Positions 20,691-27,824 of a stretch of DNA of 64,000 nt are shown here, piece after piece. Every line of letters starts with the position of its first letter. Positions within the stretch are counted from its first letter, which is position 1. The notes below the pieces were generated by a model, which worked only from the letters and a program-made list of their open reading frames with translations, made no database searches and was not told where the DNA came from. Position numbers and translations under genes: made by a program. Origin of the DNA: a virus; IMG/VR virus record IMGVR_UViG_3300028837_003833, positions 62,001 to 126,000 of that record. One strand, written 5' to 3'.

Positions 20691-21395
20691 TTAAACTGTT
20701 AATCCTCCACTAGGTTGTCCTGTAGAAGTAGCACTAGTAATTATGTTAGATTCTGGATCAGCAATTCTTGAAATTGCGTTCAAGTTAAAATAATCACCAA
20801 GTTCAATATAGTCTTCACTTGTGCTAGCTATAATATCAGTTACATTAACTGTAACATTTTCCTGAACAAGCGCTGCATCTGCAGCATAAGAAATTCCATA
20901 ATCCGAAATCCAACAACCTTCATAATAAGTAAGCATTGCATCAAGCTCACCATTGATACCGTTAGGAGTAAGCCCTGCCGCATCCAATTTACCATCAACA
21001 ACTGAAGGTAAACGACTTATAACCACTTCCTGAACAATATCAAAAGGCCACTTGTGATGACGGAGTGATCTCACGATACCATCAATACCACCCTTATATC
21101 CAAAGACCTGAAAGATCATGGATAAATATTGAGCAGTACGTGTGACACCTAGAGTCATAGGATCCGTAGCACCAGGGACCAACTCAGCTACATGATCGCC
21201 AAAACCAATACCACGAACAGGTTCGATAGTACGCGACTCAGAAGGGTCAAAAGTCGCAACTACTCCAATCTGAAATGCGGTGGTTAGGTCTCCATCAGCT
21301 GGGATAGCATAAATTTTGTTCTTTGAACTTATGACCGAAGCGGTTTCGGGAGTAACCCCTAACCGATGGACATATGTATCCCTATCTCTTCCCAT
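20691..21395 (-). CDS. Tail tube protein
   Basis: 234 residues, beta-rich, ending GQPSGGLTV. Features such as IYAIPADGDLTTAFQIGVVA, a central 'YYEGCWISDYGISYAADAAL' and a size near 230 residues fit a myovirus tube protein, which polymerises inside the sheath to make the DNA channel. It is encoded between the sheath region and the assembly chaperones, the usual place. It has its own ribosome site and is followed by a hairpin, consistent with high expression. Confidence 0.75.
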   Translation of the reverse strand: MGRDRDTYVHRLGVTPETASVISSKNKIYAIPADGDLTTAFQIGVVATFDPSESRTIEPVRGIGFGDHVAELVPGATDPMTLGVTRTAQYLSMIFQVFGYKGGIDGIVRSLRHHKWPFDIVQEVVISRLPSVVDGKLDAAGLTPNGINGELDAMLTYYEGCWISDYGISYAADAALVQENVTVNVTDIIASTSEDYIELGDYFNLNAISRIADPESNIITSATSTGQPSGGLTV

Positions 21396-21439
21396 AATCT
21401 ATTTCTCCTTATCGTTGTCTTACCGTTATCTTACCATAA

Positions 21440-21631
21440 TTACTCAAAAAGCTTGCTGAGTTCAGCAGCTTCTGTAGCGTCAAGCTCACATTCATCCATA
21501 GAAGCTGAAAGTTCAATACCTTCAAAAACTGAAGAAGCAGATTCAATAGCTGCATCTTTTTCTTCCTTCTTCTCAGCTTCTTCTTCTGAAGCATTCTTTT
21601 CGCTTTTCTTGGCTTTCTGAGCTTTTTTCAA
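21440..21631 (-). CDS. C-terminal continuation of the 21628-22251 gene in another frame
   Basis: 63 codons from a TTG that overlaps the TGA of the upstream frame. The same frame is open further upstream to about 21727 and encodes KEKEKEKEASLEDIKKKKEE, a natural-looking charged coiled coil, then EGIELSASMDECELDATEAA before the stop. The upstream gene instead turns into implausible runs of Lys/Arg in its own frame. The two segments therefore probably make one protein, joined by a -1 shift (programmed slippage or a sequence indel) in the A/G-rich tract at about 21700-21735. Independent translation from the TTG is the alternative. Confidence 0.5.
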   Translation of the reverse strand: MKKAQKAKKSEKNASEEEAEKKEEKDAAIESASSVFEGIELSASMDECELDATEAAELSKLFE

Positions 21632-22251
21632 GTCTTCAAGATCCTTTTTATCCTTAGCTGCTGCAGCTTCTTCTTTTTTCTTCTTGATGTCTTCAAGACT
21701 AGCTTCTTTTTCTTTTTCTTTCTCTTTCTAATAGATTCTGCACCATTAGGTGTCTGCTCAGCTGTCAAAGATTTAGGGGTCTCTGGAAGACCCTTATGTT
21801 TATCATCAGGAACCTGATTACTTTCAAGTTCACGACCGGTATCACAACAAACAGACTTGTTCATACCGACGACATCACGAAGTAAATTATCAACGACAGC
21901 TTTAGAAGCATCTTTATTCCAAAACATACCGGCTGTCTTTTCGTTAGCTTCAAGAGACATTGGTATTACCCCTTTCCCAGGCATAGGTGCTGTATCTTCT
22001 TCTTTTTCAATTACTATAACTTTAGGTTTACCTGCTCTAGGACCCACTCCAGGACCCATAGGACCACAAGCCTCATCCGAAAACATACCAGAATCTGCTG
22101 AAAAATCCTGGGAAATAATCCCCTTAAATTTATCATCAGCCATCTTATTTAAAACATAAGACATTGCTCTAAGATCCCGATTATACTGTGTGTGGCTGGC
22201 AAAAACTTCTGAAAGGCTCTCCAGTCTCTTTGCTAATGCTATACGATTCAT
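21628..22251 (-). CDS. Acidic virion-associated protein, 3' end out of frame
   Basis: 207 codons between sheath and tube. The first 170 residues look genuine: a helical start LAKRLESLSEVFAS, a Gly/Pro-rich stretch (CGPMGPGVGPRAGKP) and a Cys pair (VCCDTG). From residue about 173 the frame becomes RKRKKKKKK and then a basic, low-quality tail, while the -1 frame gives a normal charged coiled coil ending at 21440. The intended product is likely about 270 residues. Function is unknown; the N-terminal helix resembles those of several other proteins in this window. A decoration or scaffold-like role is only a guess. Confidence 0.6.
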   Translation of the reverse strand: MNRIALAKRLESLSEVFASHTQYNRDLRAMSYVLNKMADDKFKGIISQDFSADSGMFSDEACGPMGPGVGPRAGKPKVIVIEKEEDTAPMPGKGVIPMSLEANEKTAGMFWNKDASKAVVDNLLRDVVGMNKSVCCDTGRELESNQVPDDKHKGLPETPKSLTAEQTPNGAESIRKRKKKKKKLVLKTSRRKKKKLQQLRIKRILKT

Positions 22252-22295
22252 GTTTAAATCTCCTTATAATAATTTGTTTTTACTATTGTTTATGA

Positions 22296-24506
22296 TTAAA
22301 GACTCTGTCTCAAATTCAATGTTACTACAATCCAGTCTAAAGGAAACACTGGGCTGTAATATGCTTCAACATCAAGAGTACTTGGATCTTGAACATTCTG
22401 AGACACATTAATTCCTGTAAAATCAACAATGAGTTCTCTCTTTTTGAGAGATTTGAAGTATGCCCCAACAGAATCACTAACCTGTGAACGCATCTTAGGA
22501 AGATTCTTAACACCAATGTATCTATCAAGAGCCCTTCTCATACCTTGCTGTACAAAATGCTTAACTTCCACAATTCTTGGATTTCTTGTTAAAGCAGTTG
22601 AAGTATCTGAAGTAAGATAAAAGAGAATCTTGATAACCGGCGTTTGTTCCTCAAGAACAGTACAGCCTGCATTAGCAACCAAAGCAGCGTTAACATTGTC
22701 CAATCTTCGATACAATCTCTTAAATCCTACTATAGTAGAATTTGTAAGAGTAGTAGCAATATCAGAAACTGGGGAAACATCGCGACCCGCTACCGCCGCA
22801 GCAATTATCGAACCATCAACAACATATTCAACTTCATTACCATAAGCATCTGTAATGCCTACAATCGCTCCATCAGGATAGATCGGTGTAAGCTTCTCAG
22901 TCTTAAGAGCACGAACTGAATTAATAACCTGATCAGGTGTCGTCCCAACAGCAAAACCAAAGATACTTGTTCTCTCATTTTTATAACGAATACTTGATTG
23001 TATCGCATTTGAAGTCTTGAGATAACTTATAACCTCGGAATTTGTAGTCAATGCCTGCATCAATGTAGGTCTCAAACCATTTGGAAGAGGTTCATTGAAA
23101 GCATCAATACCATCAATATAATCCTGCACTGATCCATCAGTACCACCAGTAACTCTCTGGATTTGCTTAATTGCTACTGCCTGAGCACCATTAAGAAATG
23201 CCAAGTTAGCAGCCATCGTACATTTGTTATTAATATCCATAGGACCAAAGTACTTAACAACATCTCTCATGTTAGTGAGGAATTTAGCAGTATAATCCGT
23301 TTTTACTTTATCAAAAGTTACATAGTACATATCACCATTCGCAGGCTCATTACCACTCTTATTGAAAGTGTTAATGATAACAGTATCATCAGTATTATCT
23401 ACTGAACCACCACTTGTAGTAAGAACTGTTAAATTGATACCAGGAATAACTCTTACATTATCTGAAGCAGCCGTAATATAAAGCTTTTGAGTAGCATCAG
23501 ACACAGTAGGATCACCAATGTCATATATAACAGTAGTGCCTGCTGCTGGATTAAATGCACCAGTGTCACCAGAAAAAGTGACTCTGAAACCAGTAGTAGG
23601 ATCAATGTATGTCTTACCTGTGTATCCAACATTCTGATTGTAAGTAATCACTGAACCAGTTCTTCCCGGAAGAAGAAAAGTAGTACCAAGAAGAGATGTA
23701 ACAGTGAAACTACCCGCACCATCAAAAGTACAAATCACTCTCTCTACAGATGCTTTTAAAGGATCTACTAGAAAATTATCTGTTCCTGCTCCTGAATAAA
23801 CCGGAGTGACAGTACCTCCAATATGAGAAACTTCAAGACCATTACCAGTAACTCTTGATTCAATGGTGTATTTACCAACACCAGCAGCACCAGGAACTCT
23901 ATTTGTCATCGTCCAAACATCATCTATAAGATTATTCTCAGAGTATGAAACATAAACGATTTCTTCAAGAGCTTGTGAGGGTGAAGTAGTTAAAGTAATC
24001 TGATTCCCATCAATTTTTGTTACTGTAACCGGTCCAGAGGCTAATGCGTTAATCCATGTATCACCTATATAAGCAATGATATCTGCTGGGTCCTCAGTAG
24101 CTTTACTTGATCCAGATCCATCAACTGGGGTCGTAGGAAGTACGAAAACTTTATTACCATCAAGGTTAACCTCTTCACCATTAGCATTAACCTGAGTAAC
24201 TCCAGCAATAGTGTATGGTGTCAGAGGATCTGCTGCCCGACCATATACTACAGTATCAGTAATACTTAAATCAACATTATCTAATAGAGGATCTGATCCT
24301 GCAGTATATAAACCCTGTGCAGCACTCTGTGAGGCTCCCCAATGAACTTGATTATAACCTGCTAAAACGCAGTCATTACCAATCGAAAAGTCATTAGTAT
24401 CCTGACTCAAACCAACTTTCTGATGAAACTGCTGGAGCACTTTGAAGTGTAAATGTTCCTTCAGAACCGTAAAGATGAGTAACTGTGACCTCAGAACCAT
24501 CAACAA
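22296..24506 (-). CDS. Contractile tail sheath protein, C-terminal part (frame-disrupted)
   Basis: The coding part starts at about 24405 in this frame (TNDFSIGNDCVLAG); the residues before it, to the formal ATG at 24506, are out-of-frame reading of the upstream segment. The C-terminal 250 residues carry the sheath signature region: CTVLEEQTPVIKILFYLTSD, RNPRIVEVKHFVQQGMRRAL, DRYIGVKNLPKMR, and a final DWIVVTLNL strand, which in contractile sheaths forms the conserved core around the tube. A large insertion of beta modules precedes it. See the entry at 24394-25149 for the N-terminal part. Confidence 0.8.
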   Translation of the reverse strand: MLMVLRSQLLIFTVLKEHLHFKVLQQFHQKVGLSQDTNDFSIGNDCVLAGYNQVHWGASQSAAQGLYTAGSDPLLDNVDLSITDTVVYGRAADPLTPYTIAGVTQVNANGEEVNLDGNKVFVLPTTPVDGSGSSKATEDPADIIAYIGDTWINALASGPVTVTKIDGNQITLTTSPSQALEEIVYVSYSENNLIDDVWTMTNRVPGAAGVGKYTIESRVTGNGLEVSHIGGTVTPVYSGAGTDNFLVDPLKASVERVICTFDGAGSFTVTSLLGTTFLLPGRTGSVITYNQNVGYTGKTYIDPTTGFRVTFSGDTGAFNPAAGTTVIYDIGDPTVSDATQKLYITAASDNVRVIPGINLTVLTTSGGSVDNTDDTVIINTFNKSGNEPANGDMYYVTFDKVKTDYTAKFLTNMRDVVKYFGPMDINNKCTMAANLAFLNGAQAVAIKQIQRVTGGTDGSVQDYIDGIDAFNEPLPNGLRPTLMQALTTNSEVISYLKTSNAIQSSIRYKNERTSIFGFAVGTTPDQVINSVRALKTEKLTPIYPDGAIVGITDAYGNEVEYVVDGSIIAAAVAGRDVSPVSDIATTLTNSTIVGFKRLYRRLDNVNAALVANAGCTVLEEQTPVIKILFYLTSDTSTALTRNPRIVEVKHFVQQGMRRALDRYIGVKNLPKMRSQVSDSVGAYFKSLKKRELIVDFTGINVSQNVQDPSTLDVEAYYSPVFPLDWIVVTLNLRQSL

Positions 24507-25149
24507 AAACCTGGAAGACTCTTACAGTACGTTCATACTCATCACCGATAACTGCTGGATCAGGATTATATAGAATAGTAGTAGTAGCTGTAATATCAGT
24601 ATCAACAGCAGATCTACCACCATTGTCACCTTTTACAATTCTTGAACTATCTACTTTAAAACTCGTAGCAGTACCATCTACTTGATCAGAGATATCCTCT
24701 TTTTCAATATAAGTATCACGACGCTTGAAATAATAATTAGCTCTTACTTCATCATCATCTGCTGGAATTTGTACAAGAGTTACTTCCCCCGTTAATCCAT
24801 TCACTGAATTAACCGCCACATTCTGACCATTTATCGTGACAATTACATTATTAGGACTAGTAGCTACTTTTCCGCTTCCATCACCAGTTACTATCGGAAA
24901 ATTAGCAACTGTTAATACATTCTCTGTACCCGTAAACTGTGAGCTTTTATCTTCATCAAGGATAAGGTTATCAGCAATAGCTGATGAACCTCTAACCATC
25001 TCGAAGTTACCAACTCGAACAGTTTCAGCAGATACGCCAACAAAGGCAGGTATACGAATATCACCAGCTGAATTAGCACCCGCTGCTTCAGTAGTAGTTT
25101 CAACGTATACACCTGGAAATACGAAACTCTCTAAAGGTCCCATTGCCAT
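24394..25149 (-). CDS. Contractile tail sheath protein, N-terminal part (frame-disrupted)
   Basis: 251 residues beginning MAMGPLESFVFPGVYVETTTEA; 'PGVYVE' near the N-terminus is the classic start of phage sheath proteins. It ends by running into TAC-TAA at about 24394, whereas skipping one base there continues directly as SG-TNDFSIGND in the frame of the next entry. The joined sheath would be about 950 residues, long for the family because of inserted beta modules (VTINGQNV...VNGLTGEVTL...VRANYYF). Good ribosome site AAGGAG. A natural two-protein sheath is unlikely because the second ORF has no credible start. Confidence 0.8.
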   Translation of the reverse strand: MAMGPLESFVFPGVYVETTTEAAGANSAGDIRIPAFVGVSAETVRVGNFEMVRGSSAIADNLILDEDKSSQFTGTENVLTVANFPIVTGDGSGKVATSPNNVIVTINGQNVAVNSVNGLTGEVTLVQIPADDDEVRANYYFKRRDTYIEKEDISDQVDGTATSFKVDSSRIVKGDNGGRSAVDTDITATTTILYNPDPAVIGDEYERTVRVFQVFVDGSEVTVTHLYGSEGTFTLQSAPAVSSESWFESGY

Positions 25150-25245
25150 GTGTCGTTCTCCTTTTTATACCGTAAATAATTTTTCATTGATTTTATATGT
25201 ATTTAAGAAATTATAGATATAAGATTTATTATGTTATTTTAATTT

Positions 25246-25269
25246 ATATATTAAGAGAGTATTATCAAC
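25246..25269 (-). promoter_or_regulatory. GATAAT-type promoter-like motif before sheath
   Basis: Minus strand reads GTTGATAATACTCTCTTAATATAT, about 100 bases upstream of the sheath ATG and just after the preceding gene region. It matches the repeated motif TGATAATAATCTnTTAATA seen at eight other places with one base changed in the central repeat. Promoter function is inferred from recurrence and location. Confidence 0.5.
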
Positions 25270-25289
25270 GACACAAAAACTTAACAGCT

Positions 25290-25769
25290 TCAATCTTCTG
25301 TAGTAAAACCAGGAGAATCAAACTGCTTTATACCCTTACTCTCTCTATCAGCCCTATGCTCTTTTAAGGCCTCGGAATATTCTTTACGTAAAACTCTTTG
25401 CTTCTTATTACCTAAATGTAAAATGGGACTATATTTTCCATCAACATCCTTCGGAATATTTATTGGCTCCGGAGTCTTCCCTTTCCATCTTTTCTCTTGC
25501 CTGTCCTTATATCGACTTTTCCAACGAGCATCATATCCTTCCCATTTCTCAGCAGCAAGCTTACCTACTACTTTATCAATCTCTTTAGGAGAGACTATCG
25601 TATCTCGTTTAGGATTAAGTTCACTGTGTATTCCAAAAACTGATGCCCATTTTCTTGTTGATAAAGCACCGCATAACTTACACTTTTGATCTCGATCCCT
25701 ATCCTCATACTTAGTCAAATCCTCAAATTCATGACCGCAGCCATTACACTTAAATTCATATAAAGGCAT
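25290..25769 (-). CDS. FmdB-type zinc-ribbon protein
   Basis: 159 residues. It starts MPLYEFKCNGCGHEFEDL and has a second pair CKLCG at about 30-34, the four-cysteine ribbon of the FmdB/CxxC_CxxC_SSSS family. The rest is basic and charged (RWKSRYKDRQEKRWKGK) without further motif. A second protein of the same type is at 57580-58017. In phages these are small structural or regulatory proteins of unknown role. It is preceded by the repeated promoter-like motif at 25813-25831 and an AGGAG ribosome site. Confidence 0.8.
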   Translation of the reverse strand: MPLYEFKCNGCGHEFEDLTKYEDRDRDQKCKLCGALSTRKWASVFGIHSELNPKRDTIVSPKEIDKVVGKLAAEKWEGYDARWKSRYKDRQEKRWKGKTPEPINIPKDVDGKYSPILHLGNKKQRVLRKEYSEALKEHRADRESKGIKQFDSPGFTTED

Positions 25770-25812
25770 AAAGACTCCTGTTTTATGTTATATATTATCT
25801 ACTACTAAAAAA

Positions 25813-25831
25813 GGTATTAATAGATTATCAC
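25813..25831 (-). promoter_or_regulatory. GATAAT-type promoter-like motif before the zinc-ribbon gene
   Basis: Minus strand reads GTGATAATCTATTAATACC, a copy of the recurring motif with one AAT unit missing. It lies 44 bases upstream of the ATG at 25769. Function inferred from recurrence. Confidence 0.5.
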
Positions 25832-25886
25832 TACGTCATGGGATGCTTTATACTTACTACAGATATCGTTATGACCAATGGAGAAG

Positions 25887-26213
25887 TTACGCCGTCGTCC
25901 ATTCGCAACCATTACTCCTTTTGCAACCACTGTGAGACCAATTGTGACAAAGCGAGTTATCGCAAATAGGCGTAATTTCAGCAGGCTCCGCGCCATTGGT
26001 TTGTTGTGTGTCTGTTGAACGAGTTCCATATTCATTGGTGGTACGTAAATCCCACCGTAACCGCTCTAACCTCTGTATTTCATCAAATAAAATTGACGGG
26101 TATAGTTGACCAACCATTTGCCTACCAATAGATCTTCGAATATCTATCTGCTCGACAATGGCAGCGTCATCAGTCAATTTTATAGCTTCGTTAATGTCGA
26201 TAATACGTACCAC
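25887..26213 (-). CDS. Small cysteine-rich hypothetical protein
   Basis: 108 residues. The N-terminal 60 residues form charged helices (IIDINEAIKLTDDAAIVEQI). The tail has a Cys/His-rich knuckle CDNSLCHNWSHSGCKRSNGC, spacing C-x4-C-x7-C-x5-C, a possible zinc site. The gene sits between the tail-completion candidate and the zinc-ribbon gene. Its DNA (about 25850-26200) is visibly richer in G+C than the neighbours, so acquisition from elsewhere is possible. An overlapping ORF in another frame (25817-26035) is less convincing. Confidence 0.5.
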   Translation of the reverse strand: MVRIIDINEAIKLTDDAAIVEQIDIRRSIGRQMVGQLYPSILFDEIQRLERLRWDLRTTNEYGTRSTDTQQTNGAEPAEITPICDNSLCHNWSHSGCKRSNGCEWTTA

Positions 26214-26247
26214 CTACAATCAAATTTAAGAGTGAAATTGCACACAA

Positions 26248-27702
26248 CTATATGTATCTTGGATATCCAATTTTCGGATAAGAAACTTCAAAAGCTTTAC
26301 TAGCAGGTTTTAATTTTAATTCTAGGATTCTTCCTTGATTTGTTACTATGTAATCTTTCATAGTAATATAGCTATAAAGCTTAGTATCAAAATCCATAAT
26401 TTCTGTGAGAAAGGGTATAAACTTTTTCCATTCAGTCATCATCTGAAGATTAATGCTTTGATGATAATATAAATCTCCAGTATTCTCATCATAAGGCTCT
26501 TCACTTTCACCTGTAGGATCCATCTCTTCAATAGTCAAACCCTCATCTATTAAAAGAAGACGCCTATTTCCCCAAATATCCTCTATAAGATGATCAGCAA
26601 GATCAGCCAATTGTATTGGATCTCGTGCCACTACATCAATCTCAAAAGACATTTGATAATGACCACTATTCATATCCGCAGCAGGCTCTCTTTGAGGATA
26701 AACAATCACTACCGCTTTATCACCTACGGTTATTTGATTAGTAAAGCATAAAGAAATACCTGGAAGGGCTTTATTATCATAATGAAATTCATCAGGGATA
26801 GTGAACGGACCCATCGTATTTCCTACCCACCGATAATCAGCATATAAGGTAGTCCCTTTTTCAAGAGGAATCAAAAAAGTTATAAGACCATCTTGGTTTA
26901 TCGTATAATCAGTATTTTTCTCAAGATAAAAATTACTACTATGTATACTTTTCTTTGTATATAAGACATCAAAATCACCATATATATTACCATTTAATAA
27001 CTGAGCAGTAGTTTCTATACCCGTAGTCTTCTTAATAATTTCTTCTTTTTTAATGACATAAAATGGATCTATAAGATATTCAGTAGGAGAACTTATCTCT
27101 ATATAATATCTTCCTGGAGGAGTCAAATTACCATAGTTATAAGATACTAATAATTCATCATCTTTAACAGGAGCCATAGGTAAAGAGAATACCCCATTTA
27201 TTCCATCAACAAATTCAGGTAAAACTCTTTGACCATTTAAAGTAACACTTATCTGTCTAAAATTATCTGCTGGTATAGTATTATTCCCACCAGATAAAAT
27301 GGGCTTTTTAGACACTGTAAAAAATCTATTAGTACCTATGATTATAATACCTCTTGAAGTATCTATTTCTGTCCACGATATCTGAGAAGATAAATCTTCA
27401 TTTATCATGGTACTGGTAAGATTATTGAGGTCTTCCCAAACCCATCCCAAAAAATTACCTTCAAAAGTCCCAGCATGAGCTTTAGTCACATGACTTTTTA
27501 ATACCCCTGCATGATCATCAGCTGATAGCTTTATCCTGGAGGAAGAAGAGTTCTTTAGCACTATACCCATTTGTAAACGTTCTTTGTATGGGAATTTATG
27601 AAAAACCTGGACCTTATCTCGATATACCTGATTTCTCTGAATAGAACCAGTAAGTTCACTCATGACCCGGGATTTTACGACTCTTAATAAATTATTTTCC
27701 AT
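26248..27702 (-). CDS. Tail/neck completion structural protein candidate
   Basis: 484 residues, beta-rich, ending YPKIGYPRYI. It has the repeated beta module found in the sheath: VTLNGQRV...VDGINGVFSL...DELLVSYNY (about residues 150-195) and a second one NTDYTINQDGLITFLIPL...ADYRWV. A later part (LADLADHLIEDIWGNRRLLL) is helical. Position between the actin-like gene and the sheath, and the shared module, suggest a sheath-terminator or neck-collar role. The exact family is not recognised. Confidence 0.6.
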   Translation of the reverse strand: MENNLLRVVKSRVMSELTGSIQRNQVYRDKVQVFHKFPYKERLQMGIVLKNSSSSRIKLSADDHAGVLKSHVTKAHAGTFEGNFLGWVWEDLNNLTSTMINEDLSSQISWTEIDTSRGIIIIGTNRFFTVSKKPILSGGNNTIPADNFRQISVTLNGQRVLPEFVDGINGVFSLPMAPVKDDELLVSYNYGNLTPPGRYYIEISSPTEYLIDPFYVIKKEEIIKKTTGIETTAQLLNGNIYGDFDVLYTKKSIHSSNFYLEKNTDYTINQDGLITFLIPLEKGTTLYADYRWVGNTMGPFTIPDEFHYDNKALPGISLCFTNQITVGDKAVVIVYPQREPAADMNSGHYQMSFEIDVVARDPIQLADLADHLIEDIWGNRRLLLIDEGLTIEEMDPTGESEEPYDENTGDLYYHQSINLQMMTEWKKFIPFLTEIMDFDTKLYSYITMKDYIVTNQGRILELKLKPASKAFEVSYPKIGYPRYI

Positions 27703-27740
27703 AGATACTCTTTTACGTTATAGATGATATAGGATAAAAT

Positions 27741-27759
27741 CTATTAACCGATTATTAAA
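27741..27759 (-). promoter_or_regulatory. GATAAT-type promoter-like motif after the actin terminator
   Basis: Minus strand reads TTTAATAATCGGTTAATAG, directly following (and sharing bases with) the U-tract of the terminator at 27757-27789, and 39 bases before the ATG at 27702. The terminator-then-motif arrangement recurs at 43.6 kb and 50.0 kb. Confidence 0.5.
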
Positions 27760-27789
27760 AAAGGCTGAGAGATCTTATCCCCCAGCCTT
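27757..27789 (-). terminator. Rho-independent terminator after actin-like gene
   Basis: Minus strand: AAGGCTGGGGG, a spacer, then CTCTCAGCCTTTTTT. The stem AAGGCTGrG/CtCAGCCTT is followed by six T. It lies about 35 bases after the stop of the actin-like gene. Confidence 0.8.
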
Positions 27790-27824
27790 ATTGCAGAAAA
27801 TTGTTCTTTCGCAACAATTAACTT

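Noticed and set aside
21440-21740. Certain programmed -1 frameshift
   Set aside because: The tract lacks a perfect X-XXY-YYZ heptamer (G-AAA-AAG), and other single-base breaks in the window suggest assembly errors.
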